The notes beneath the pieces were generated by a model that saw nothing but the letters and a program-made list of their open reading frames with translations, searched no databases and had not been told where the DNA came from. Shown piece after piece: positions 8,277 to 15,794 of a DNA stretch of 64,000 nt. The DNA comes from FEB-12 sp964503315. Lineage in GTDB: Bacteria > Zixibacteria > MSB-5A5 > GN15 > FEB-12. Numbering within the stretch: position 1 is the stretch's first letter; each line of letters opens with the position of its first letter. The DNA is taken from contig CAZCZL010000002.1 in NCBI GenBank assembly GCA_964503315.1, positions 124,001 to 188,000 on the forward strand, in the 5' to 3' direction. A program made the position numbers and the translations under genes.

Positions 8277-9260
8277 TCAGTTACCACTATTGGAAATACG
8301 ATCGATCAGCAGCCATGCGGTGCTCGCGGTACCGACGATCGTGGCAATAGTCCCGAAGTTAAGAAAACTCGTGGTTCGCTGTGGCACTACAAAGGTGTCT
8401 TCCTTGCGGACAACATACCGGATCGGCTCACCGGTTTTAGAGTACTTTTCAAGATTTATCTGGTACGTCTGCGAATAGGCGCCATCCCGGGATATGATTT
8501 TCACCTTTTTCAGGTCAGCGGTTGGAGATGGTCCACCCGCCGCGGCCAGAATCTGCAATAAATCAGCATTCTCTTCGAACTGCACCGGCCCCGGACGGGT
8601 TACTGCGCCGAGGACATAGACCGTGTTCTTGGCCTCGGTCGAAAATTCGCCTATTGGAGCCTGTGGAATACCGCTCGGAAGCGCCGGAATCTCAATTGTG
8701 TCCTGCCGGCGTATGCGCGGGAGCCGGTCGACCTGGCCCTCGGAGACCGCTTTCGAGACATTGACCACTTCGACTTTCCCGGCTTCTTCCCCGCCACGAA
8801 TAATAGTCACGCGGGTCAGATCGCCCAAAGGAGTGACGCCGCCCGATTCGCTGATAATGTCCCAGAGACCGGGTATTGTCTCATACGTGCGTTTTCCCGG
8901 CGATAACACCTGGCCGGTCAGGTAGAGGAAATTGAAATTGTACTGAGTAACGCGGACCACGGCCTGGGAGATATTCTTGTTGAGGCGGGATATCAGACGG
9001 ACGATATCATTCTGCAACTCTTCGGTCGTTTTTCCAGCGGCATCTATCTGGCCAATAATATCCAGAGTGATGCGGCCATCCTGTCCGACCCGTACCTGTG
9101 TATTGAGACTTTCATCCTGCCAGAACCGGATATCCAGCACATCTTCAGGTCCGATCTGATATTCTGATGTCTGCGCGAGCAGAGCAAGCCCTCCAAAGAG
9201 GACCAGACCGAGGGTCAGACCGAGGGTCAGACCGAGCGCGCAAAGTGAGGATGTTTTCAT
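8277..9260 (-). CDS. Wza-type polysaccharide export protein (Poly_export/SLBB)
   Basis: An exported protein of about 327 residues. The signal peptide (MKTSSLCALGL...) contains a short LGLT repeat. A Poly_export domain follows (YQIGPEDVLDIRFWQDESLN), with VRVGQDGRITLDIIGQI, then two SLBB-type beta-grasp domains (about residues 110-200 and 210-290). A C-terminal hydrophobic helix (FGTIATIVGTASTAWLLI) follows. Proteins of this family form the outer-membrane or periplasmic channel for exopolysaccharide. The ATG at 9260 is preferred over the upstream TTG at 9281 because it starts directly before the charged end of the signal peptide. It is the first gene of the cluster, behind a promoter candidate. 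Confidence 0.92.
   Translation of the reverse strand: MKTSSLCALGLTLGLTLGLVLFGGLALLAQTSEYQIGPEDVLDIRFWQDESLNTQVRVGQDGRITLDIIGQIDAAGKTTEELQNDIVRLISRLNKNISQAVVRVTQYNFNFLYLTGQVLSPGKRTYETIPGLWDIISESGGVTPLGDLTRVTIIRGGEEAGKVEVVNVSKAVSEGQVDRLPRIRRQDTIEIPALPSGIPQAPIGEFSTEAKNTVYVLGAVTRPGPVQFEENADLLQILAAAGGPSPTADLKKVKIISRDGAYSQTYQINLEKYSKTGEPIRYVVRKEDTFVVPQRTTSFLNFGTIATIVGTASTAWLLIDRISNSGN
9205..9236. repeat. 12-bp tandem repeat in signal-peptide coding region
   Basis: The unit AGACCGAGGGTC occurs twice in full plus eight bases of a third copy. It encodes the LGLT repeats in the hydrophobic core of the export protein's signal peptide. Unit length is a multiple of three, so copy change would keep the frame. 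Confidence 0.8.
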
Positions 9261-9325
9261 TTCTAACTCAATTCCCTGCAACTAGTTCTCTAAATCGGCA
9301 CTTGATGAGAATACATTAACTGCGG

Positions 9326-9355
9326 AATATAGACCGTGCCAAAAGTGGTTGTAAA
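9326..9355 (-). promoter_or_regulatory. Candidate sigma70 promoter of exopolysaccharide cluster
   Basis: TTTACA and TATATT are spaced by 18 bases on the minus strand, 65 bases before the ATG of the export gene. It lies in the gap after the diguanylate cyclase stop at 9370. Confidence 0.45.
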
Positions 9356-9369
9356 GCTTTAAAACCGGA

Positions 9370-11043
9370 CTACTCCCGCGAGGTTCCAATCATTGTCTCG
9401 GGAGAGTAAAGAAGGTATTGGTTTCGGCCCTTGGCTTTGGCTGTCAGAAGGGCCATATCGGCGGCAAAAATCAGTTTTTGGTCAGAATCGGCGTGTAATG
9501 GGAAGATCGCTCCCCCCAGTGAAATGGTGCATCGAATTTCGGCCGGGGGATCGTCGAGCGAGAATATGGTTTCGTCCAATTTCGTCCGAAGGCGCTGCAT
9601 GAACTGCAGGCAGGTGGGGCTGTCAGCTTCGGGCATGATAACGCAGAACTCGTCGCCTCCGTAGCGAGCGACAATATCGATGGTACGAATGGAGTTTTTC
9701 AGGATCGGCCCGAATCGTCGAATCACCGCGTCACCGGCCAGATGCCCGTGCGTGTCGTTTATCCCCTTCAGGTCATCCAGGTCAAACATGATGAGGGCAA
9801 GATTGCGCTGGTATCGCTTGGCGCGATGGACCTCTTCGGCCAGTCTCTTTCTAAAGTACCGTTGATTCGCCAAACCGGTAAGACCGTCGGTAAACGAAAG
9901 CTCCTCCAGTTGCTCAAATGATTGCGCATTCTCGAACATCTCCTGGGCATGTCCCAGCAACGAGTGAAGTCGTCGGGCCATTTCCGCCACGGGGCGTTCC
10001 TTATCCAATGCGAGAAGACCCGGTTTGTGCGAATGCAGAGGGAAATTGGCGAGATGCCCGAATCCACACTCCCTGAGAGCGTCTATCCATGGTTTGGCGT
10101 CCGGCTGTTCCGATGCCAATGTCTCTAGTGACTTCATTCCGCCCGGGTTTATAGACTGGACAATATTGCGGAAAACAGCGCGTGGTGGCACTTCCGTCCG
10201 TTCACTCATGCCATTTCGAATCGCCACGGCATGAGTAGTATTGTCGCGGGACTCAGTGAAATAAGCGGACCGTTCCATGCCAAGGTCGCGCTGGACAGCG
10301 TCGACAATGCGTGGAACCAGCGTTTCCGTGTTTCGATGACGAACCAGTTTCAGAATGTGCGACTGCTGAGTGACGACCTTGGGAGCAGGTCGCGCGGCCT
10401 CTGATGGCATTTGGCGCTGCTGCAATTTCTCCAGGCGCGTTTCCTGCCAGCGAACGTGGTAGGCGGCCGACAACGAGTGGGCCAGTCCGGCGACCATCAT
10501 GCCGAATGAAACCTCACTGGTCTCTGGGTTGCTCTTGAGGAAATAGACACCATAAAGATTGTCACGCCAGAAGATCGGGAAGAATCTATCGATGCCAAAC
10601 TCGCGGAATCGTTCGAAGATATCCTTAGGCAAGGCAGTGGCCAGCGCCTCGATTTTCTGCGGCAAAAATGATCGGCGCAGAATAGCCGCGAGTTCGGGAG
10701 TGAATTTGGCGCGGAACTCGGTCCGGCTGAAGGCGGACAGCCCGTAGTAGTAATTCATCTCGAGCATACCGCGCTGCTTGCGCAGAAAGATGATGCGCTC
10801 ACATTGGCAGGTGGTCTTGAGAACTTCAGAGACCTTTCCCGCAATGGTCAGAATCTTACCGTCGACAGAATTTGAGAGGAGAAAGTCAGAGAACTCCTGG
10901 AGTGACATCCCCTGGATACTGGTCCCCTGATGCTTTTCTCTCCGAATGCGGACAACAAGCAATACCGACAGGAGCGCGCAAAGCAGGCCCAGGATGATCA
11001 GCAGGGCTGTTTCCAGTGTCATAGTTAGTGCCGTTCCAGACAT
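9370..11043 (-). CDS. Membrane-anchored diguanylate cyclase (GGDEF) with GAF-like regions
   Basis: A 557-residue protein that should make cyclic di-GMP from two GTP. One N-terminal membrane helix (about residues 10-31) is followed by two GAF-like sensory stretches (about 45-200 and 235-370). The C-terminal GGDEF domain has the start DGLTGLANQRYFR, the exact catalytic motif YGGDEF near residue 460, and the inhibitory I-site RTID five residues before it, so feedback inhibition by product is expected. There is no EAL or HD-GYP domain. It has its own strong promoter. It lies between the exopolysaccharide operon and the partner-switching genes, which fits control of polymer output or motility; the target is inferred. 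Confidence 0.93.
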   Translation of the reverse strand: MSGTALTMTLETALLIILGLLCALLSVLLVVRIRREKHQGTSIQGMSLQEFSDFLLSNSVDGKILTIAGKVSEVLKTTCQCERIIFLRKQRGMLEMNYYYGLSAFSRTEFRAKFTPELAAILRRSFLPQKIEALATALPKDIFERFREFGIDRFFPIFWRDNLYGVYFLKSNPETSEVSFGMMVAGLAHSLSAAYHVRWQETRLEKLQQRQMPSEAARPAPKVVTQQSHILKLVRHRNTETLVPRIVDAVQRDLGMERSAYFTESRDNTTHAVAIRNGMSERTEVPPRAVFRNIVQSINPGGMKSLETLASEQPDAKPWIDALRECGFGHLANFPLHSHKPGLLALDKERPVAEMARRLHSLLGHAQEMFENAQSFEQLEELSFTDGLTGLANQRYFRKRLAEEVHRAKRYQRNLALIMFDLDDLKGINDTHGHLAGDAVIRRFGPILKNSIRTIDIVARYGGDEFCVIMPEADSPTCLQFMQRLRTKLDETIFSLDDPPAEIRCTISLGGAIFPLHADSDQKLIFAADMALLTAKAKGRNQYLLYSPETMIGTSRE

Positions 11044-11063
11044 TAACGTGTTGTGATACTATA

Positions 11064-11093
11064 ATATAATGTGTGAATGGGAGATTTTGTCAA
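11064..11093 (-). promoter_or_regulatory. sigma70-type promoter of diguanylate cyclase gene
   Basis: TTGACA and TTATAT are spaced by 18 bases on the minus strand in a very AT-rich stretch, about 20 bases before the ATG at 11043. The leader would therefore be short. Confidence 0.6.
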
Positions 11094-11112
11094 CAGAAAT
11101 CGTGCTGTGCCG

Positions 11113-11796
11113 CTAGTAATGCCGGCGCACAAATTGAAAGCGGGCCCGGCGTGTGAGCAAGCCATGCGACCGCAGGATCGAGAAAACTTTCCACCAGCCC
11201 AGAATCTCGGTCCCCGGCCGTCGATTCACCTCACGCTTCAACTCCCCTATCGTCGCGAAAGGGTCGTTCTTGACTGCCTGCAGGACGCGTGTGACCGGGT
11301 TCTCAGGTGCGACGGCGACCCTGGGGTCATCGACCAATGTAGCGGTGGAACCGAACTGCTCGCGCCCGGAGGCGAATTCATCGACGACCGTCAGGTGGGT
11401 TACTTGCCGGTCTTTTTTTTTTAACCCGCTATCTGCGGGTGTCGAATCAAACCGGTCGCGAGCGTCGTCTACCGACTCGAAAGACTGCAGGACGTTGTCG
11501 AACTCCAGCAGCAAATAGATCTCGTAGACGTTGGGAATCATGTTGGCGAGTTTAATATCCCCCCCGCGCCCCCGCACTTCTTTGATGTGCGAGATGAAAA
11601 TGCCCCACCCGGCCGAGGAGATGTAATCAACTCCGGCCAAGTCGAAGACGATCTTGTAACGGCCGCGCTTCAGAAGTGAGTCGATCACCTCTTCCAGCTC
11701 GCCGGCGGTCAGTGTATCGATGACCCCGTCGACCCGGATCTCAGAGACAGACCTGTCCTGACCCGATTCTGATAATGATATGCTGATATTTTCCAT
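11113..11796 (-). CDS. STAS-domain anti-sigma-factor antagonist with C-terminal extension
   Basis: A 227-residue protein. Residues 1-110 form a STAS domain of the SpoIIAA/RsbV type, with the phosphorylatable serine in VDYISSAGWGIF near residue 60. The rest is unusual: a linker and a C-terminal helical part (about 165-227, NPVTRVLQAVKNDPFATIGE ... ILRSHGLL) that looks like a small winged-helix or helix-turn-helix module. The linker codes three lysines through an A10 run (11413-11422). The gene follows the HATPase-phosphatase fusion by 79 bases, so the kinase, phosphatase and antagonist of one switch are side by side. The final target is not visible. Confidence 0.85.
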   Translation of the reverse strand: MENISISLSESGQDRSVSEIRVDGVIDTLTAGELEEVIDSLLKRGRYKIVFDLAGVDYISSAGWGIFISHIKEVRGRGGDIKLANMIPNVYEIYLLLEFDNVLQSFESVDDARDRFDSTPADSGLKKKDRQVTHLTVVDEFASGREQFGSTATLVDDPRVAVAPENPVTRVLQAVKNDPFATIGELKREVNRRPGTEILGWWKVFSILRSHGLLTRRARFQFVRRHY

Positions 11797-11874
11797 ATTC
11801 TGATGTCGTTTCCCAGCGGGACCTTCCAGACCCTACAATGAACGGAAAAACGGTCAGTCTGGCAAGGGGAAATA

Positions 11875-13914
11875 TCAGGCGTTCGGTTCGGGGTCAGAGG
11901 CGGGAAGATTGGCCGTTTGGACAGTTTCGGTCGGGATCGCCGCCCGTTCTGCACTACTCTGGACTCGGCAGACGATGAACGTGATGTCATCGCTTTGCTT
12001 GGTCAGGCCGGAGAAATTGTCGATTTCGTCGACGACTGACCGCGCGAACTCAGCTACCGGCTCTTTCCCCCGCTTCAATTGCCACTGCTGGAAGTAGTCA
12101 CTCAGGCGGTCCATCCCATACTGCTTGCGCGTCCGGTCAGTGGCTTCGCTGAGACCATCGGTGAAGAGGAAGAACACGTCGTTCGGTTTGAGTTCGATCA
12201 CCCGTTCTTCGAGTGAATCCGCGAAAGTCCGCTTGAGAGTTGCGTCAACGCCAACCGGCATCCCCGATGGATTTATCCGCCCGACCTGTCCTCGTGTCGC
12301 CTCAAAAAAGAGCATCGGATTGTGACCGGCGGAAACTACCTGCAACTGCCGTTGGTCGGCACGGTAGATTGCGAGCTGCACTGTGATGAACATCCCCGCC
12401 GGCATGTTTTTGACCAGGTACTCATTCACTTTCATCAGCGTTTCGCGCGCCGTGCGGTCGCGCTCCGCATAGATGCGGATGACTGTGCGAAGCATAGACA
12501 TGACCAGCGACGCCGGCACACCTTTGCCGGAGACATCGGCTACCACAAGACAATACTGGTCATCACCGACCGGGAATATGTCATACAGATCTCCGCCGAC
12601 AACTGAGGCGGCGCGATAGAATATCCCGACTTCCAATCCTGGAATTGCGGGTATTTCGCGCGGGAGCAGAGTCTTCTGGATCTGAGACGCAACCTCGATC
12701 TCCTTGGCCATTCGTTCCCGTTCGATTATGTTTTTACGATCGCGGCTGAGCCGGGTGGTCATATCATTCAGGGCACGTGATATCTCAAAGAACTCATCCG
12801 CGCCCTCGAGAGGGAGTTCCGTTTCCAGATCTCCCTGAGAGAAGCGACGAACGCGCTCGGTGATCTTCAAGATCGGGGTCACAAAATAGTTGGAAAGCAG
12901 ATAAATGCCGACTATTCCGATCAAGAGCAATGCGCCGGTCAGCCACAGGATCTTCTGGCGGGCGTCAGCCAACATCTCAAGGATCGGCCCGGAAGAATAG
13001 GTAATAAGGACCTTACCCAATGGTCGTTCGCCGGTGCGGATCGGTAGCACCAGATAGTTCATCGACTCACCGCCGACCTCAAAACGTTGCGGACTTCCCT
13101 GAACATTCTGGTCAATTCCGCCGGGGTACTGGTACACTCCTCGAATCTTGCGGATATCATCGGAGTGCGCTACAATGACATCAGTGGTATCCACCAGTAC
13201 GACCTGGGTCAGCATCTCGTTGGACTGGACATACGAGACGATCAATTCGTCGAATTCGACATCGCTTCGGGAATTGAGGACATAGGCCGCGGCCTGCTGG
13301 GATATCGTGTTGCCCAGTGCGGAAACCGTTCCATCGAGATGCTGGTAGACCTCGCGGGTTGTCCGATCATTAATGAAATAGAAGGCCGTGCCAACAATCA
13401 CAAAGACAATAAAGAGCGTCCAAAAGGAGAATTTGGCACGCAAAGTGGTCATGCGGCTGAGAAGTGGCGACGTTCCCACTCTGGAGGGAGACGAGATCCG
13501 CTTGAACATACGGAGTTCATTGTATTCGGCCGACGAGATGTACTCGACCGAATCCATGATCTTTTGGATCATGTAGAACCCGAGCCCGCCTTTGCGACCT
13601 GATTCGACCAATCGTTCAAGGTCAATCTTACCGCTCCCCTGCGGCTGGAATGAACGACCGGTGTCGATCAGTGAGAAAGCCATCATTTTCTGGTAAATGA
13701 CGACCCGGAGGCGGAGTACGCCGCGTTCATACAGATAGGCATGTCGGATGATATTCGTGGCGCCCTCTTCGATGGCGAGGAGCACCGCGGCGGTATCCTT
13801 GCGGGCCATCCCCGCCGCCGCACATGATTCCTTGATCACTCGACGAATGGAGTCAAGATACTTCTCTTCCGCGAGAAATTCTGCATCGATCTCTTTTACC
13901 GGGCGACGGAACAT
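11875..13914 (-). CDS. RsbW-like ATPase fused to HAMP and SpoIIE/PP2C phosphatase
   Basis: A 679-residue sensor. Residues 1-145 form an anti-sigma-type HATPase (N-box LAIEEGATNIIRHAY, G-box GRKGGLGFYMIQ). A membrane helix follows (about 155-178), an extracytoplasmic domain of about 145 residues, a second helix (about 327-350), a HAMP linker and a SpoIIE-type PP2C phosphatase (about 430-640) with its metal-binding aspartates in VGGDLYDIF, VADVSGKGVPA, TDGLSEA and SDDITFIV. Opposing kinase and phosphatase activities of a partner switch are thus joined in one chain. The likely substrate is the STAS protein encoded just downstream. Both enzymatic halves keep their key motifs. Confidence 0.9.
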   Translation of the reverse strand: MFRRPVKEIDAEFLAEEKYLDSIRRVIKESCAAAGMARKDTAAVLLAIEEGATNIIRHAYLYERGVLRLRVVIYQKMMAFSLIDTGRSFQPQGSGKIDLERLVESGRKGGLGFYMIQKIMDSVEYISSAEYNELRMFKRISSPSRVGTSPLLSRMTTLRAKFSFWTLFIVFVIVGTAFYFINDRTTREVYQHLDGTVSALGNTISQQAAAYVLNSRSDVEFDELIVSYVQSNEMLTQVVLVDTTDVIVAHSDDIRKIRGVYQYPGGIDQNVQGSPQRFEVGGESMNYLVLPIRTGERPLGKVLITYSSGPILEMLADARQKILWLTGALLLIGIVGIYLLSNYFVTPILKITERVRRFSQGDLETELPLEGADEFFEISRALNDMTTRLSRDRKNIIERERMAKEIEVASQIQKTLLPREIPAIPGLEVGIFYRAASVVGGDLYDIFPVGDDQYCLVVADVSGKGVPASLVMSMLRTVIRIYAERDRTARETLMKVNEYLVKNMPAGMFITVQLAIYRADQRQLQVVSAGHNPMLFFEATRGQVGRINPSGMPVGVDATLKRTFADSLEERVIELKPNDVFFLFTDGLSEATDRTRKQYGMDRLSDYFQQWQLKRGKEPVAEFARSVVDEIDNFSGLTKQSDDITFIVCRVQSSAERAAIPTETVQTANLPASDPEPNA

Positions 13915-13976
13915 AGGCGTAAACGTAGGTACAGATGACCGGCCGAGCTACAAAAAAACTGGTAAGACCGCGGGGA

Positions 13977-15794
13977 CTACTTCTGTTGCAGCCTTAATCT
14001 GGCCTGGCGTATATTCTCGATCGTGCTGGCGTTGTTCGGATACACTTTAAGCACCCGTTCCCACGCATCGATAGCATTCTGATAGTCTTTGTTGCGCATG
14101 TGCCTCAGCCCTTCAAGATACAGCGGCCAGATCTCTTTGTCCTTCTGGAGATCCTCGAGCGTGGCCGGTAGCGGCGTTACGGCGCCCAGTTTGGACATGT
14201 AATCCAGCGCGACGGGATCCTGCGGATTGACGCGAAGGACGGCCTCAAACTGGCGTTTTGCCTCGGACAAACGACCGCTATTAAAGAGATCGATACCGAG
14301 TTTAAGCTGTTGAGTCACGTCGAGACGGTCCACCAATCGTTGCTTGCCGGCGCGGGCCTCGGCGTCATCCGGAGCTAATTCCAGAATGCGATTGTATGCT
14401 TCGATCGCCACCACCAGGTGACCATCTTTTTCCGCTTGAGCAGCGGCAGCGCGGGCATCGGCGACTTCAGCTTTTCGAGCGCCAACAATGTCATTGCGCA
14501 GTTCCAGCGCCCGTTCATTGTTCGGCTCGGTGTCCAGGATCAGGTTGATCAGGTCGAGAGCAGCGGGATAATACTTCTTGTTGTAGAACAGCCGCGCCTG
14601 CTCGTAGTAGGTATTGGAGAATTGCGCCTGCTCCTTTTGCGCCTCTTGAATGCGGCGCATCTCCTGTTCCTGGATCTTCTGGACCCGCTGGATGGCCGCA
14701 ATCGTTCCGAGTATCTCCTTATTCCGTTCATCAAAGGCGAGGGCTCGCTGGTAATAGCTGAGTGCGGAGTCCAGTTCCAGACGCTGATAGAAAGTATCCG
14801 CTTTGGCGCGGAAGAACTGGAACTGACGGTCCCGCTCGCCCTTCAACATCAGATCGCCCCGCTGAGCCTCTTCATCCTTGCGGCGACGCTCCTGCTCCGC
14901 AACCGAAGGACCGATCAGTAGCGAGAGGGAGAATCTATGACTATCTTCGATGTAGTCCATCAGCTTGTACGCGTAGTCAATCCTCAATCGACCGTATGCC
15001 AGCCCGCCTCCGAACGTGAAGTTGTCACGGTCATATCCACCTCGGAGCGCGTATTTCTCAGCGATCAGCAGTTCCGCTCCTGTGTGGACCAACGCGTCAC
15101 GCTCTTCAATCTTCTCGATATCCAATGCCATGGTGAGGGCAATGGAGCTGGACAATGGCACGCGGTTCAGCGCAATTCCAGCGGCCAATGTGGTGGGAGC
15201 GTCCTCAGCCAGAGAATCAAGTGTCAGTTGCGGCGGGACCACATCGCGAGCCATCAGTCCAAGCGACACTCTCTTGTAAAGATCGATCTGCATACCGGCG
15301 TCCAGCCCGATACCGTAGTCGGACAACTCGTCGATCGAACTATTGAGTACCTTAAACGTCAATCCTGTCGAGACATGCGAGCCGAATTTTCGTCCATAGG
15401 CCAGCAAAAACTGCCACGAGGAGTAGTTGAAAGTCCCCTGTTCGATGAAATCTTCACGACGGATCAGGTCATCTGTGCCGATGCGCATAAAGCCTGCGCC
15501 AAAACCACCGACTCCATTGACGGGCGAGCCCCATGTGGCAACATCGTAGATCGTCCCCTCAAACAGGCTCATGTGCATAAGCGAGATCTCTTGATACTCG
15601 AGGCGTGGCAGTCCGGCGGGATTGTAGTAGATCGTATTCGCGTCCAGGGGCAGACCAAGCGTCGCTCCGCCCATCCCCAGCGAGCGAGCGCCAGCACCCA
15701 GAACAAAGGGCGATTCGACGCCGGCATCGTCGGCCGCCAGCGCAGCAGTCCCGAACAACAGGACACTCAAGAGCAGCCAGAGAAACCGCTTCAT
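13977..15794 (-). CDS. PorV/PorQ-like outer-membrane beta-barrel fused to TPR repeats
   Basis: A 605-residue exported protein. The signal peptide is MKRFLWLLLSVLLFGTAALA. Residues 25-310 follow the PorV/UPF0164 pattern of FadL-like barrels (GAGARSLGMGGATLGLPLDA, NTIYYNPAGLPRLEYQEISL). The rest is coiled-coil and TPR repeats (for example ALSYYQRALAFDERN and AIEAYNRILELAPDD). The ATG at 15794 is chosen because it overlaps the upstream TGA as ATGA and begins the signal peptide. The barrel-TPR fusion suggests an outer-membrane assembly or secretion scaffold. Its coupling to a secreted FlgD-Ig protein fits a type IX-like export role, which is inference. Confidence 0.82.
   Translation of the reverse strand: MKRFLWLLLSVLLFGTAALAADDAGVESPFVLGAGARSLGMGGATLGLPLDANTIYYNPAGLPRLEYQEISLMHMSLFEGTIYDVATWGSPVNGVGGFGAGFMRIGTDDLIRREDFIEQGTFNYSSWQFLLAYGRKFGSHVSTGLTFKVLNSSIDELSDYGIGLDAGMQIDLYKRVSLGLMARDVVPPQLTLDSLAEDAPTTLAAGIALNRVPLSSSIALTMALDIEKIEERDALVHTGAELLIAEKYALRGGYDRDNFTFGGGLAYGRLRIDYAYKLMDYIEDSHRFSLSLLIGPSVAEQERRRKDEEAQRGDLMLKGERDRQFQFFRAKADTFYQRLELDSALSYYQRALAFDERNKEILGTIAAIQRVQKIQEQEMRRIQEAQKEQAQFSNTYYEQARLFYNKKYYPAALDLINLILDTEPNNERALELRNDIVGARKAEVADARAAAAQAEKDGHLVVAIEAYNRILELAPDDAEARAGKQRLVDRLDVTQQLKLGIDLFNSGRLSEAKRQFEAVLRVNPQDPVALDYMSKLGAVTPLPATLEDLQKDKEIWPLYLEGLRHMRNKDYQNAIDAWERVLKVYPNNASTIENIRQARLRLQQK

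Noticed and set aside
9332..9349. TGGCACG before the export gene as a sigma54 promoter
   Set aside because: There is no GC pair at the -12 position; the sigma70 boxes fit better.
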